Translations under genes and position numbers: made by a program
Notes under the pieces: generated by a model
Database searches by the model: none
Seen by the model: only the letters and a program-made list of their open reading frames with translations
What the model was told of the DNA's origin: nothing
Part shown: piece after piece, positions 47,559 to 56,573 of the stretch
Position numbering within the stretch: the first letter of the stretch is position 1
Layout of the letters: every line of letters starts with the position of its first letter
Assembly: GCA_017625095.1 (NCBI GenBank)
Contig: JAGALQ010000032.1
Coordinates: forward strand, 1 to 64,000
Direction: 5' to 3'
DNA: 64,000 nucleotides
DNA from: Clostridia bacterium
GTDB taxonomy: Bacteria; Bacillota; Clostridia; Oscillospirales; Acutalibacteraceae

Positions 47559-47584
47559 AGCAGATTCTCCTTTGTTTAATTCAT

Positions 47585-47658
47585 ATTATAAATCATACCG
47601 CAGAAACGTTCAACCTACGCTCCGTGGAGTTGAAACGAAGAAAAAACTGTGATATAGT
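47585..47658. promoter_or_regulatory. Divergent promoters between XRE-SOR and macro-domain genes
   Basis: Minus strand: TTGAAC (plus 47608-47613), 17-base spacer, TATAAT (plus 47585-47590). Plus strand: TTGAAA (47630-47635), 17-base spacer, TATAGT (47653-47658). The two -35 boxes are only 16 bases apart, so one bound regulator could control both. Confidence 0.75.
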
Positions 47659-47677
47659 GATAAAAAGAGGTGATTAT

Positions 47678-48727
47678 ATGCCGCTTAAAATTATCCGTCA
47701 GGATATAACTAAAATGAAGGTTGATGCCATTGTCAACACCACCAACGAAGAAATGGTCGGCTGCAGCGGTGTTGACTATGCCGTGCATACCGCCGCAGGA
47801 CCGGAGCTTGACAAAGAATGTCAGCGTATTGCTCCGCTCGGGCTCGGTGCAGCAAAGATAACAAAAGCGTATAACCTTGATGCGAAATATATAATCCACA
47901 CTTCGGGCCCGATATGGCAGGGGGGCTTGGCAGGTGAGAGCATAATTTTAAAATCCTGCTACCTCGAATCATTAAAGCTTGCAGTTGAAAGCGGCTGTGA
48001 ATCCGTTGCTTTCCCGCTTATATCTGCAGGTGCTTACGGCTACCCGAAGGATAAGGTGCTGAAGTTTGCAATTCAGGTTATAACTGACTTCCTGTTTGAG
48101 CACGAGCTTATGGTCTATCTCTGTGTTTTTGACCGCAGCTCATACGAATTCAGCAAAGAGCTTTTTGATGAAATCAGCGAGTTTATTGACGACGGTTATG
48201 CGGCAAGGAAAAAAGCCGGATCAGGCTTCACCCTGAGGTTTAATGATTTTGCTGCTGCCCGCTCCTGCGAAGCTCAGGCAGAGGAAATCGCTGAAACGTC
48301 TGAAATGATGACCGTTTGCGCCTGCGCACCTGCACCCGAAAACAGTGTCGAAAGTAAGAGCCTTGAAGAATATATGAAGGCGATGGACAAATCCTTTGCG
48401 TATAAGCTTTTTGATTATATCGATGCAAAGGGTATGACAGATGTTGAGTGCTATAAAAAAGCCAACATAGACAAAAAGACCTTCTCAAAAATAAAGTGCA
48501 ATCCCGATACATATAAGCCTTCAAAGCAGACTGCTGTTGCCTTTGCAGTTGCGCTTGAACTTACTCTCGACGAAACGCAGGATTTATTATCGTCAGCAGG
48601 TCTTACCCTCTCACGCAGCTTTGTGTTCGATAAAATTATACGCTACTTTATACAAAAGGGCGTTTACGATGTTTTTGTGATAAACGAAGCACTGTTTGAG
48701 TTTGATCAGGTGCTTCTCGGATGCTGA
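47678..48727 (+). CDS. Macro-domain protein with C-terminal HTH-like domain
   Basis: 349 residues from the ATG at 47678 with AGAGGTG upstream. The macro domain (about 1-170) has IIRQDITKMKVDAIVNTTNE, GCSGVDYAVHTAAGPEL, YIIHTSGPIW and FPLISAGAYGYP, an ADP-ribose-binding layout. After a linker, residues from about 235 (SLEEYMKAMDKSFAYKLFDY followed by the YKKANIDKKTFSKIK stretch) form a helical domain resembling a lambda-repressor-like fold and ending in NEALFEFDQ. Similar macro plus helical-domain proteins occur in Firmicutes. Likely binds ADP-ribose or its derivatives and possibly DNA. The CPBP gene begins 14 bases after its stop. Confidence 0.85.
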   Translation: MPLKIIRQDITKMKVDAIVNTTNEEMVGCSGVDYAVHTAAGPELDKECQRIAPLGLGAAKITKAYNLDAKYIIHTSGPIWQGGLAGESIILKSCYLESLKLAVESGCESVAFPLISAGAYGYPKDKVLKFAIQVITDFLFEHELMVYLCVFDRSSYEFSKELFDEISEFIDDGYAARKKAGSGFTLRFNDFAAARSCEAQAEEIAETSEMMTVCACAPAPENSVESKSLEEYMKAMDKSFAYKLFDYIDAKGMTDVECYKKANIDKKTFSKIKCNPDTYKPSKQTAVAFAVALELTLDETQDLLSSAGLTLSRSFVFDKIIRYFIQKGVYDVFVINEALFEFDQVLLGC

Positions 48728-48741
48728 TACGGAGAAAAAAT

Positions 48742-49470
48742 ATGTTTAAAAGATTTTTTGAAAAATATGAAACCCTTATGTGCATACTTCTGATTGTGCT
48801 TTACATTGTCATAAATGCGTTCTGTGTAAACAGCTTCGGCAGCAATGATTACAGAAGTGCGCTGATAAATACGGCTTTTTCTGCCGTGCTGATTATTATT
48901 GCCGTCAGCCTTAAAAGGGTATCTTATTACGGACTGACAAAACCGCAGAATACGAAAAAGTTTTTGTATTTTATTCCGCTTGTGCTTATAGTTTCCGTAA
49001 ATCTCTGGACGGGAATCAATATAAGCCAAACAGCGGCACAAATACTTGCACACACGTTGGTTATGTTCAACGTCGGTTTTGCCGAAGAAATTATCTTCCG
49101 CGGTTTTCTTTTCAAAATGATGGAAAAGGATAACGTAAAAACAGCTGTTATTGTAAGCTCACTGACTTTCGGTATAGGACATATAGTCAATCTGTTCAAC
49201 GGCAACGAGCTTGTGCCGACGTTACTTCAGGTGTGCTATGCAACGTCAATCGGTTATCTTTTTGTGGTTATATTCCGCAAAAGCAAATCGTTGATTCCTT
49301 GTATAGCTGCACACGCACTCAATAATTCTCTGTCAGTTTTCATTGAGAAAAACACATTATCGGTTTATCTGATACCTGTTTTTCTTATTGTTGCGCCGCT
49401 TCTGTACGCGGTTTATATCAACAAAACCGTAAAAGAACAAAAGTCGCCTGACGAGCGACCAAATGAATAA
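48742..49470 (+). CDS. CPBP family intramembrane metalloprotease
   Basis: 242 residues with about seven hydrophobic segments. The Abi/CAAX motifs are GFAEEIIFRGFLF (motif 1, EExxxR), FGIGHIVN (FxxxH) and HALNNS (motif 3, HxxxN). ATG at 48742 with CGGAGA upstream; an earlier ATG at 48721 overlaps the macro gene. Functions in the family range from prenyl-protein processing to bacteriocin self-immunity. Probably in the same transcript as the macro-domain gene, followed by a terminator. Confidence 0.85.
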   Translation: MFKRFFEKYETLMCILLIVLYIVINAFCVNSFGSNDYRSALINTAFSAVLIIIAVSLKRVSYYGLTKPQNTKKFLYFIPLVLIVSVNLWTGINISQTAAQILAHTLVMFNVGFAEEIIFRGFLFKMMEKDNVKTAVIVSSLTFGIGHIVNLFNGNELVPTLLQVCYATSIGYLFVVIFRKSKSLIPCIAAHALNNSLSVFIEKNTLSVYLIPVFLIVAPLLYAVYINKTVKEQKSPDERPNE

Positions 49471-49486
49471 AACTGATTGCTATAAT

Positions 49487-49528
49487 GTGGTTGTAAGGTG
49501 AAACAAAGCCTTACAGCCACAATTTTTA
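49487..49528 (+). terminator. Hairpin terminator before the VWA gene
   Basis: GTGGTTGTAAGG (49487-49498) pairs with CCTTACAGCCAC (49509-49520, one G-U), followed by AATTTTTAT. Confidence 0.75.
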
Positions 49529-49547
49529 TAGTAAGGAGTTTTGAATT

Positions 49548-50213
49548 ATGAAAGAAAAAATCAGAAACAACATCACGGAGCTTGTATTTATCATTGACAG
49601 AAGCGGCTCAATGGCAGGACTTGAAGCGGACACAATCGGCGGCTTCAACGCTATGATTGAAAAGCAGAAAAAGCAGGACGGTAAGTGCTATGTTTCAACC
49701 GTACTGTTCAGTAATGATTCCGTGGTCGTTCACGACAGAGTAAGTCTTAATGAAATCAGAGCCATGACAGCTGATGATTATCTTGTCGGCGGATGCACCG
49801 CACTTATTGATGCAATAGGCTCGGCAATACATCACATCGGTAACGTGCACAAGTATGCAAGAGAAGAGGATGTGCCCGAAAACACAATGTTTGTTATCAC
49901 AACCGACGGTATGGAAAACGCAAGCCGCAAATATTCAAGCGATAAGGTCAAGGCTATGATTGAGCGGCAAAAAGAAAAATACGGCTGGGAGTTTCTCTTT
50001 ATCGGTGCTAATATCGACGCTGTTGAAACTGCGGCAAGATACGGTATCGGTGCAGACAGAGCGGTAAACTATAACGCCGATAAAGAGGGCACGAACATTG
50101 TATATGAAGCTGTTGCGAATGCTGCTTGCCGTATGCGTGCGAGTGTTCCGCTCGATGAAAGCTGGAGCAGGAGAATCAATGAGGATTATGAGAGAAGAGG
50201 CAAAAATCAGTAA
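49548..50213 (+). CDS. Von Willebrand factor A domain protein
   Basis: 221 residues consisting of one cytoplasmic VWA domain. The metal-binding MIDAS motif is DRSGSMAG near 18-25, with the further Thr in GGCTALID and Asp in ITTDGMEN. Such stand-alone VWA proteins accompany macro-domain and tellurite/stress-type operons in Firmicutes (general knowledge). Its partners are unknown; the macro and CPBP genes lie upstream, separated by a terminator. AAGGAG site eight bases before the ATG; a convergent terminator follows. Confidence 0.85.
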   Translation: MKEKIRNNITELVFIIDRSGSMAGLEADTIGGFNAMIEKQKKQDGKCYVSTVLFSNDSVVVHDRVSLNEIRAMTADDYLVGGCTALIDAIGSAIHHIGNVHKYAREEDVPENTMFVITTDGMENASRKYSSDKVKAMIERQKEKYGWEFLFIGANIDAVETAARYGIGADRAVNYNADKEGTNIVYEAVANAACRMRASVPLDESWSRRINEDYERRGKNQ

Positions 50214-50220
50214 CAGAAAA

Positions 50221-50250
50221 GAGCCGTGAAGGGGCGACTTCCACGGCTCT
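50221..50250. terminator. Bidirectional terminator between VWA and GTPase genes
   Basis: GAGCCGTG (50221-50228) pairs with CACGGCTC (50242-50249). Confidence 0.7.
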
Positions 50251-50256
50251 CGCTAT

Positions 50257-52185
50257 TTATTTTATATGTCGCATTGCGTCTACGTCATACCATTTGACTT
50301 CGAAGCCTGCACCGTGTGAGCAGAATACAGAAGAAGAGGTGTTTTCCATATCTCTTTCTTTTTCATAGCCTATGCTGTCAATTACAGATTGAGCATTGTG
50401 GCAGGGTCTGTATCCGCACTCACGCATTGTGATTATGCCCTTCCCCGATGTGTAAGACACAACCTCTTCGGGGTAATTCATAAACTCCGATACAGGACCC
50501 GTACCTTTGATTATTGCCTGTGTTTCGGTCATTTCGGGCGGGTCAAGTTCACCGCAGAGCCTTTGGATATCGGAAATTGCTCTGCCCATACAGTTTATCG
50601 GCACACGCAGTGTGAATGAGTAGTAAGGCTCAAGCAGGATGTTGTCTGCCTTTTCGAGACCTTGTCTTATTGCTCTGTATGTTGCTTCGCGGAAGTCGCC
50701 ACCCTCTGTGTGCTTGAGGTGTGAACGACCTGCAGTGAGTGTGATTTTAACGTCAGTCAGCGGCGAGCCTGTAAGTATGCCGAGATGCTCTTTCTCCGCT
50801 ATGTGGGTGAGGATAAGGTGCTGGAAATTTGAATCAAGCGTTTCAAGGCTGCATTCATTTTCAATTGTTATGCCGCTGTTCCTATCTGCTGGGTCAATGC
50901 GAAGCTGCGTTTCCGCATAGTGCCTGAGCGGCTCGTAGTGTCCGTAGCCCATAACCGGTGCCGCTACGGTTTCTTTATAGAGGATTCTGCACGGACCGAA
51001 ATCAATATCCATACCGAATCGTTCTTTGGTAAGGGCTTTGAGTATCTCAAGCTGAATCCTGCCCATTACGCGTATCTGTATCTGCTCTTCATCGGCACAG
51101 TGCATTATGTGCACGGAAAGCTCGGGCAATTCTTCGCCTATAATGCTGATGCGTTTATATGCCGAGTGTATGTCTGTTGAGTCACAGATTATGACCTGAG
51201 CCGAGAGAAGGGGATTGAGTCTGGGCCTTGTGTTGTCTGTCACTCCGTCAGCGTCAATGCTTTCGCCTGCGGATACCGATGAAAGTCCCGTTACCGCACA
51301 AACACTGCCTGCCGAAACCTCTCTTACCGCTTCGGTTTTTTCACCCGAATATATTCTTACAGTGTCAATCTTTTCTTCCCCGACAGCCATTTTAACGCTA
51401 AGCATTCCGCCCGTAACTTTCAGAAAAGATACTCTGTTGCCCTGAGAATCATGCAGGATTTTGTAAACCTTTGCGCTGAAATCTTCGCCGTATTCTTTGT
51501 ATAGTGTGTATTTGCCCAGTCCGTTAATAAGGCTGTCCACACCTGTGTTTTGCAGTGCCGAGCCAAAATAGCAGGGGAAGAGCTCTCGCTTTGCAACAGC
51601 TTTTGCGATTTCGCTTTCTGCAAATTCTTCCGTTACGCATCCTTCAAGAAATGCTTCAAGCAGCTTTTCGCTTATTAATGAAATCTCTTCGTCAAAGCTG
51701 CTCTTCTCCTGCGTAAAGTCGATGCATCCTGCACTGAAACGCTTTTTCATATCTTCAAGCAGCTGTGCTTTGTCAAATCCGTTACGGTCGGTTTTGTTGA
51801 CAAAAATAAAAGTGGGTATGCTGTATTCTTCAAGTAAACTCCATATTGTTTCCGTGTGGCTTTGTATGCCGCTTATGCCGTCTATTACAAGCACGGCATA
51901 GTCCAGAACACCGAGCGTTCTCTCCATCTCTGCGGAAAAATCCACGTGTCCGGGTGTGTCGGCAAGGGTAAAGTTTCTGCCGTTTACCGTGAACGGATTC
52001 TGCTTTGAAAAAATCGTGATTCCGCGGCTTCTCTCAAGCTCGTGTGAATCAAAGTGAGAGTCTTTTTTATCAACACGGCCGAGCCGACGAATTGCTCCTG
52101 TCTGATAAAGGAGGGCTTCCGTCAGCGTTGTTTTGCCCGCATCAACGTGGGCGAGTATTCCGATTACGCTTTCATTTGCAAGCAT
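50257..52185 (-). CDS. Tet(M)-like ribosomal protection/EF-G-type translational GTPase
   Basis: 642 residues. G-domain: G1 AHVDAGKTTLTE (12-23), G3 LADTPGHVDFSAE near 73, G4 VNKTDRNG near 129. Domains II-V follow, with the EF-G-like FREATYRAIRQGLEKADNIL and the C-terminal TMRECGYRPCHN stretch where Tet(M) contacts the decoding centre. It has the length of Tet(M)/Tet(O) but ends in SSVFCSHGAGFEVKWYD, the tail of chromosomal relatives not proven to give resistance. No attenuator leader or mobile genes are seen beside it, so the role could be translational housekeeping. Tetracycline resistance is possible but unproven. Confidence 0.88.
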   Translation of the reverse strand: MLANESVIGILAHVDAGKTTLTEALLYQTGAIRRLGRVDKKDSHFDSHELERSRGITIFSKQNPFTVNGRNFTLADTPGHVDFSAEMERTLGVLDYAVLVIDGISGIQSHTETIWSLLEEYSIPTFIFVNKTDRNGFDKAQLLEDMKKRFSAGCIDFTQEKSSFDEEISLISEKLLEAFLEGCVTEEFAESEIAKAVAKRELFPCYFGSALQNTGVDSLINGLGKYTLYKEYGEDFSAKVYKILHDSQGNRVSFLKVTGGMLSVKMAVGEEKIDTVRIYSGEKTEAVREVSAGSVCAVTGLSSVSAGESIDADGVTDNTRPRLNPLLSAQVIICDSTDIHSAYKRISIIGEELPELSVHIMHCADEEQIQIRVMGRIQLEILKALTKERFGMDIDFGPCRILYKETVAAPVMGYGHYEPLRHYAETQLRIDPADRNSGITIENECSLETLDSNFQHLILTHIAEKEHLGILTGSPLTDVKITLTAGRSHLKHTEGGDFREATYRAIRQGLEKADNILLEPYYSFTLRVPINCMGRAISDIQRLCGELDPPEMTETQAIIKGTGPVSEFMNYPEEVVSYTSGKGIITMRECGYRPCHNAQSVIDSIGYEKERDMENTSSSVFCSHGAGFEVKWYDVDAMRHIK

Positions 52186-52211
52186 ATGGTTACCTCTGCT
52201 GTATCAACATT

Positions 52212-52237
52212 AAAAGGGTCTGATCACAGACCCTTTT
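52212..52237 (-). terminator. Terminator after the AI-2E gene
   Basis: AAAAGGGTCTG (52212-52222) pairs exactly with CAGACCCTTTT (52227-52237) around ATCA. Confidence 0.75.
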
Positions 52238-52239
52238 GC

Positions 52240-53379
52240 TTATTCTTTCGTTTCAACCGATACGGATGTTTTTTCATCGGGAGTGTTTATATAAGCCTTC
52301 AGCAGTTTGTATGCTGCTGCGGCAAGAGGCACGCCGATAAGCATACCGCCTATGCCCAGAACTCCTCCGCCGACTGTTACGGCTGCAAGTACCCATATTC
52401 CCGGCAGGCCGAGCGATTTGCCGACAACCTTCGGGTAGATGAGGTTGCCCTCAATCTGCTGGAGAATGATGACGAAAATGATAAATATAAGTGCTTTGAC
52501 GGGACTTTCCATAAGTATGAGGAATGCGCCGACACCTGCGCCGATAAGACCGCCGACAATCGGTATGAGAGCGGTAAAGCCCATAAGTGCGCCTATCATC
52601 GGTGCATAGGGGATCTGCAGAATAAGCATACCAAGCATACAAAGCACACCGAGTATGACAGCCTCCGTGCACTGACCTACGATAAAGTCGTGAAAACAGT
52701 CACTGATCTCAGCCCATACGTAATTGATTTTAGTCACCTTGTTTTCGGGCACAAAACGGTTGATAAGGCGCTTGAACTGTGCGATAAGCTTGTCTTTTTC
52801 GATAAGGAGATAGAGCGCGAAAATGATGCCGATTACGAGGTTGGTAACGCCCGAGAATACCGACGAAACGGCAGTGAACGCGATGTTTACTGCGCCGCCG
52901 AGACCTGTGCTTACGGCAGAGACAATATCGCCTATACGTGATTGCCAGTCGATATCGGTGAGCTTCTGTATTATGTCATCGGGCACAATGCCGATTTCTT
53001 TGAGCTTTGGTACAACTCTTTCAATTGCGGCAGGTACCTCGTCTATGAGCATCATAATACATTTAGTAAGCTGCGGCGCAATAAGTCCGATTATCAGTGC
53101 AACAATTCCGAGTAAGGTTATCAGTGCGCCAGCCAGACATACGGGACGGCGGGTTTTTGCCGCGAGTTTCTTCTTCAATTTTGTGAAGTAGTGCCGCTCA
53201 TAAAAGCTCATCAGTATATTCAGCGTATATGCAACGGCAAGACCGATGGCAATGGGCATTGCGGCAGAAATTATCTTTGCAATCAGTGCGGAAATATTGC
53301 CCCAGTAGTGAATGCACAGATAGACGGCAAGCACTATGGCGGCAAGCTTTATTACCGACTTCCATTTGATTTTCAGCAT
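52240..53379 (-). CDS. AI-2E family transporter (PerM-like)
   Basis: 379 residues from an ATG at 53379 with AAAGGATG upstream. About seven to eight membrane segments (YLCIHYWGNI start, then IGLAVAYTLNILMSF, and C-terminal GLPGIWVLAAVTVGGGVLG). The conserved C-terminal QIPYAPMIGALMGFTALIPI and QQIEGNLIYPKVVGKSLGLP stretches mark the AI-2E/UPF0118 family. Members are proposed exporters, for example of quorum signals or as Na+/H+ antiporters; the substrate here is unknown. It stands alone between the GTPase and the ABC gene. Confidence 0.88.
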   Translation of the reverse strand: MLKIKWKSVIKLAAIVLAVYLCIHYWGNISALIAKIISAAMPIAIGLAVAYTLNILMSFYERHYFTKLKKKLAAKTRRPVCLAGALITLLGIVALIIGLIAPQLTKCIMMLIDEVPAAIERVVPKLKEIGIVPDDIIQKLTDIDWQSRIGDIVSAVSTGLGGAVNIAFTAVSSVFSGVTNLVIGIIFALYLLIEKDKLIAQFKRLINRFVPENKVTKINYVWAEISDCFHDFIVGQCTEAVILGVLCMLGMLILQIPYAPMIGALMGFTALIPIVGGLIGAGVGAFLILMESPVKALIFIIFVIILQQIEGNLIYPKVVGKSLGLPGIWVLAAVTVGGGVLGIGGMLIGVPLAAAAYKLLKAYINTPDEKTSVSVETKE

Positions 53380-53472
53380 TGTTTTTACACATCCTTTAAA
53401 GGTTGTTGTATGAATATTATTATATAAGTAAGTTCGCTTGTTGTAAAGTGTTAGCAAAATTAAAATAAATAT

Positions 53473-53501
53473 TTTACAAAACAGATATAAAGTTGTATAA
53501 T
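53473..53501 (+). promoter_or_regulatory. Promoter of the MacB-like ABC gene
   Basis: TTTACA (53473-53478), 17-base spacer, TATAAT (53496-53501), 96 bases before the chosen ATG. Confidence 0.65.
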
Positions 53502-53596
53502 AAAGATTATATTGGAAAAATATGTGTATCGGCAAAGGAAGATCAGATGGGCTTAAAAGCAGCCCGGTCTATCCTGATACAGAAAAAGGAGCAGAG

Positions 53597-56533
53597 ATGT
53601 TAGAACTTAAGAATATAAAAAAGTCATATCTTTCAGGTCTGAACAAGGTGCACGCTCTGGACGGTGTCAGCATAAATTTCCGCGATAATGAGTTTGTTGC
53701 AATTCTCGGTCCGTCGGGCTCGGGTAAGACAACACTGCTTAATATTATCGGCGGACTTGACCGTTACGATTCGGGCGACCTTGTTATAAATTCACGCTCA
53801 ACCAAGGAATACGGCGATAAGGATTGGGACGGTTACCGCAACCATTCGGTAGGCTTTGTTTTTCAGAATTATAATCTCATACCGCATCAGAACGTGCTTG
53901 CTAACGTTGAGCTTGCTCTTACGCTTTCGGGTGTCAGCAAAAAGGAAAGACGCAGAAAAGCCAAAAGCGTGCTCAGAAAAGTCGGCCTTTCCGATCAGCT
54001 CCACAAGAAGCCGAATCAGCTTTCGGGCGGTCAGATGCAGCGTGTTGCAATAGCACGTGCGCTCGTCAACGATCCCGACATACTTCTGGCAGACGAGCCG
54101 ACAGGTGCACTCGATTCAAAGACAAGCGTTCAGATAATGGAGCTCATCCGTGAGATTTCAAAGGACAGGCTTGTTATTATGGTAACCCATAACCCCAAGA
54201 TTGCAAAGGAGTTTGCAAGCCGTATCATAAGAATAAAGGACGGTATGATACGCAAGGACTCAGACCCGTTTGAGCCTGAGATGTATGAGGGCTATGTAAG
54301 ACCGAAAAAAATAAAAAAGACTTCAAAAAAGGGTAATGCGCCGAGAGCTTCAATGAGCCTTAGTACCGCTCTTTTTCTGAGCTTTAATAATCTTCTGACC
54401 AAAAAAGGCAGAACGCTGATAACTTCTTTTGCAGGCAGTATCGGTATTATTGGCATTGCGCTTATTCTTTCGCTTTCAAACGGTATGCAGACTTATATTG
54501 ATTCTATCGAGCGCGGTGCCCTTGCATCGTATCCGATTACGATTGAAAGCGAGAGCTTTGACCTGACACAGATACTCAGCAGTGCAAGCAGCTCTTTCAA
54601 TCAGAATATTGCGGCGCACGGTAAAGACAAGATTTATAAGCGGCCGATGCTGCAGAATTCTGTTGACGATTTTGAGATGAAGATGCAGCAGAACGATCTG
54701 AGAAAGTTCAAGGAATTTATTGAGCTTAATACCGAAACCTTCGCTCCGCTTTGCAGTGATATCAAGTACGGCTACGATGTTGATCTTCAGATTTTCAAAG
54801 CCGACACAACGGGCGGAGTTTCAAGAGTGCGTCCGAATGATTCGCTTGATGCTCTCGGACTTACAACAAAAACAGATGTCTGGGAAGAGATTATAGGAGA
54901 TTCCAAGATGTTAAACAGCCAGTATGAAATTCTGGCAGGTCGCTGGCCCGAAAATTTCAACGAGCTTGTGCTTTTCCTTGATGATAACAACGAGATTGAT
55001 GATGTGACACTCTACGCACTCGGACTTGCGGACGTTAACGAACTTGAGCAAAAAGCTCAGACCGCACAGGAAGAAGAGAGCGATGAGCCGATAGAACTCG
55101 AAAGCTATGATTATGAAGAGTTTCTTGACCTCTCATTCAAAATTCTGCCGCCGACAGCATATTATCAGAAATCAGGCGGCAAATGGAATGATATGAGCAA
55201 GAATGAAGCTTTTATGAAAAAGGCTGTTGATTCTGCTCAGGAAATCAAGATTGTTGCAATTGCCCGTCCCAGAATTACCGCTCAGTCAACCGCCTCTGCA
55301 GGTGCTGTCGGCTATATGAGCGGATTGACGGATTATGTAATGAAAGCTGCCAATGACAGCGAAATCGTAAAAGCTCAGAAAGCAAATCCGAAGGTCGATG
55401 TTTTCACGGGTCTCAAATTTAAAAATACATCCGCAGGTGCATCTGTTTCACCGACGGCATCTCTCGTTTCAATGCCGAGTGTTGAATTTGCCGCAAAAGT
55501 TAACCCGACACCCGGAATAACCTACGTTGAAAACTCTTTCGGTGAATATGAGGTTATGACCGAGGATGAGATATATGCGTATATTGAGGAGAATTATAAG
55601 GGCGAAGAAAAAGACTTTATGAATGAGTTTGTCAGCCTTATTCTCAAGGATATACTCACCGCTTCCGATAAGCAAAAGCTCACGACCTATATGGATAAAA
55701 TTCTTGAAGGCAGCGATATGGACAGTGAAACTTTCATAAAGTACCTTAAAATTATGAGCAAGGATATGAAATTGCAGCTTGTTTCCGCTGTTATAATTTC
55801 TGCGCAGAGTCAGCAGAGTATAAAAATACCCGAAAAAGATAAGCTGCAAAACGGAGGTTCCTCATCTTCATCCTCAAAGCCCGAAAAAGAAAAGGAAAAG
55901 TTTTCTTCCTCAACCTATGAAGAAAATCTCGGTATCCTCGGTGCGGCAGATATAGGTAACCCGTCAACAATTTCTATTTATCCCAAAGATCTTCAGGCGA
56001 AAGAAAGCCTTACAAATATAATTGATAAATATAACGCCAAATATCTGAAAGACGGTAAAGAGGAATATACGATTTCATATACCGATTACGTCAATCTTGT
56101 TATGAGCTCGGTTACTCAGGTTATTGATATGGTAACCTATGCACTGATTGCTTTTGTTGCAATTTCTCTTATCGTTTCTTCAATAATGATAGGAATTATC
56201 ACTTATATTTCCGTTCTTGAGCGTACGAAAGAAATCGGTATTCTTCGCTCAATCGGTGCATCCAAGAAGGATATATCGCGCGTGTTCAATTCAGAGACAA
56301 TTATTGTCGGTCTGACGTCGGGCGTGATAGGTGTGCTGATGACGGTACTGTTGAATATACCGATAAACTTAATTGTCAAAGCACTTGCGGGTATACCAAA
56401 GCTTGCCTCACTGCCTTTCTTCGGTGCGGTAGCGCTTGTTGTTATAAGCGTCGTGCTCACACTTGTTGCAGGCTTTATTCCTGCAAGAGTCGCGGCAAAA
56501 CGTGACCCCGTTGTAGCACTCAGAAGTGAATAA
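53597..56533 (+). CDS. MacB-like ABC transporter, ATPase fused to FtsX-type permease
   Basis: 978 residues from the ATG at 53597 with AAAGGAG upstream (a longer reading starts at 53522). The ATPase domain (about 1-225) has Walker A GPSGSGKTT, signature LSGGQMQRVAIARAL and Walker B ILLADEPTGALDS. The permease begins with one membrane segment (LITSFAGSIGIIGIALILSL) near 275, then a large extracellular domain to about 850 and three C-terminal membrane segments (ALIAFVAISLIVSS and others) typical of FtsX/MacB. It probably exports a peptide, lipid or antimicrobial using the mechanotransmission scheme of MacB; the substrate is unknown. No separate periplasmic partner is seen. Confidence 0.9.
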   Translation: MLELKNIKKSYLSGLNKVHALDGVSINFRDNEFVAILGPSGSGKTTLLNIIGGLDRYDSGDLVINSRSTKEYGDKDWDGYRNHSVGFVFQNYNLIPHQNVLANVELALTLSGVSKKERRRKAKSVLRKVGLSDQLHKKPNQLSGGQMQRVAIARALVNDPDILLADEPTGALDSKTSVQIMELIREISKDRLVIMVTHNPKIAKEFASRIIRIKDGMIRKDSDPFEPEMYEGYVRPKKIKKTSKKGNAPRASMSLSTALFLSFNNLLTKKGRTLITSFAGSIGIIGIALILSLSNGMQTYIDSIERGALASYPITIESESFDLTQILSSASSSFNQNIAAHGKDKIYKRPMLQNSVDDFEMKMQQNDLRKFKEFIELNTETFAPLCSDIKYGYDVDLQIFKADTTGGVSRVRPNDSLDALGLTTKTDVWEEIIGDSKMLNSQYEILAGRWPENFNELVLFLDDNNEIDDVTLYALGLADVNELEQKAQTAQEEESDEPIELESYDYEEFLDLSFKILPPTAYYQKSGGKWNDMSKNEAFMKKAVDSAQEIKIVAIARPRITAQSTASAGAVGYMSGLTDYVMKAANDSEIVKAQKANPKVDVFTGLKFKNTSAGASVSPTASLVSMPSVEFAAKVNPTPGITYVENSFGEYEVMTEDEIYAYIEENYKGEEKDFMNEFVSLILKDILTASDKQKLTTYMDKILEGSDMDSETFIKYLKIMSKDMKLQLVSAVIISAQSQQSIKIPEKDKLQNGGSSSSSSKPEKEKEKFSSSTYEENLGILGAADIGNPSTISIYPKDLQAKESLTNIIDKYNAKYLKDGKEEYTISYTDYVNLVMSSVTQVIDMVTYALIAFVAISLIVSSIMIGIITYISVLERTKEIGILRSIGASKKDISRVFNSETIIVGLTSGVIGVLMTVLLNIPINLIVKALAGIPKLASLPFFGAVALVVISVVLTLVAGFIPARVAAKRDPVVALRSE

Positions 56534-56540
56534 AAATTCA

Positions 56541-56565
56541 AGCCCACCTTTAAGGTGGGCTTTTG
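56541..56565. terminator. Bidirectional terminator between convergent genes
   Basis: AGCCCACC (56541-56548) pairs with GGTGGGCT (56554-56561), followed by TTTG. Confidence 0.8.
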
Positions 56566-56573
56566 ATTTTATA

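Noticed and set aside
50257-52185. Firm call of a tetracycline resistance gene
   Set aside because: Chromosomal relatives with the same C-terminal pattern are not proven resistance factors, so only a Tet(M)-like call is made.
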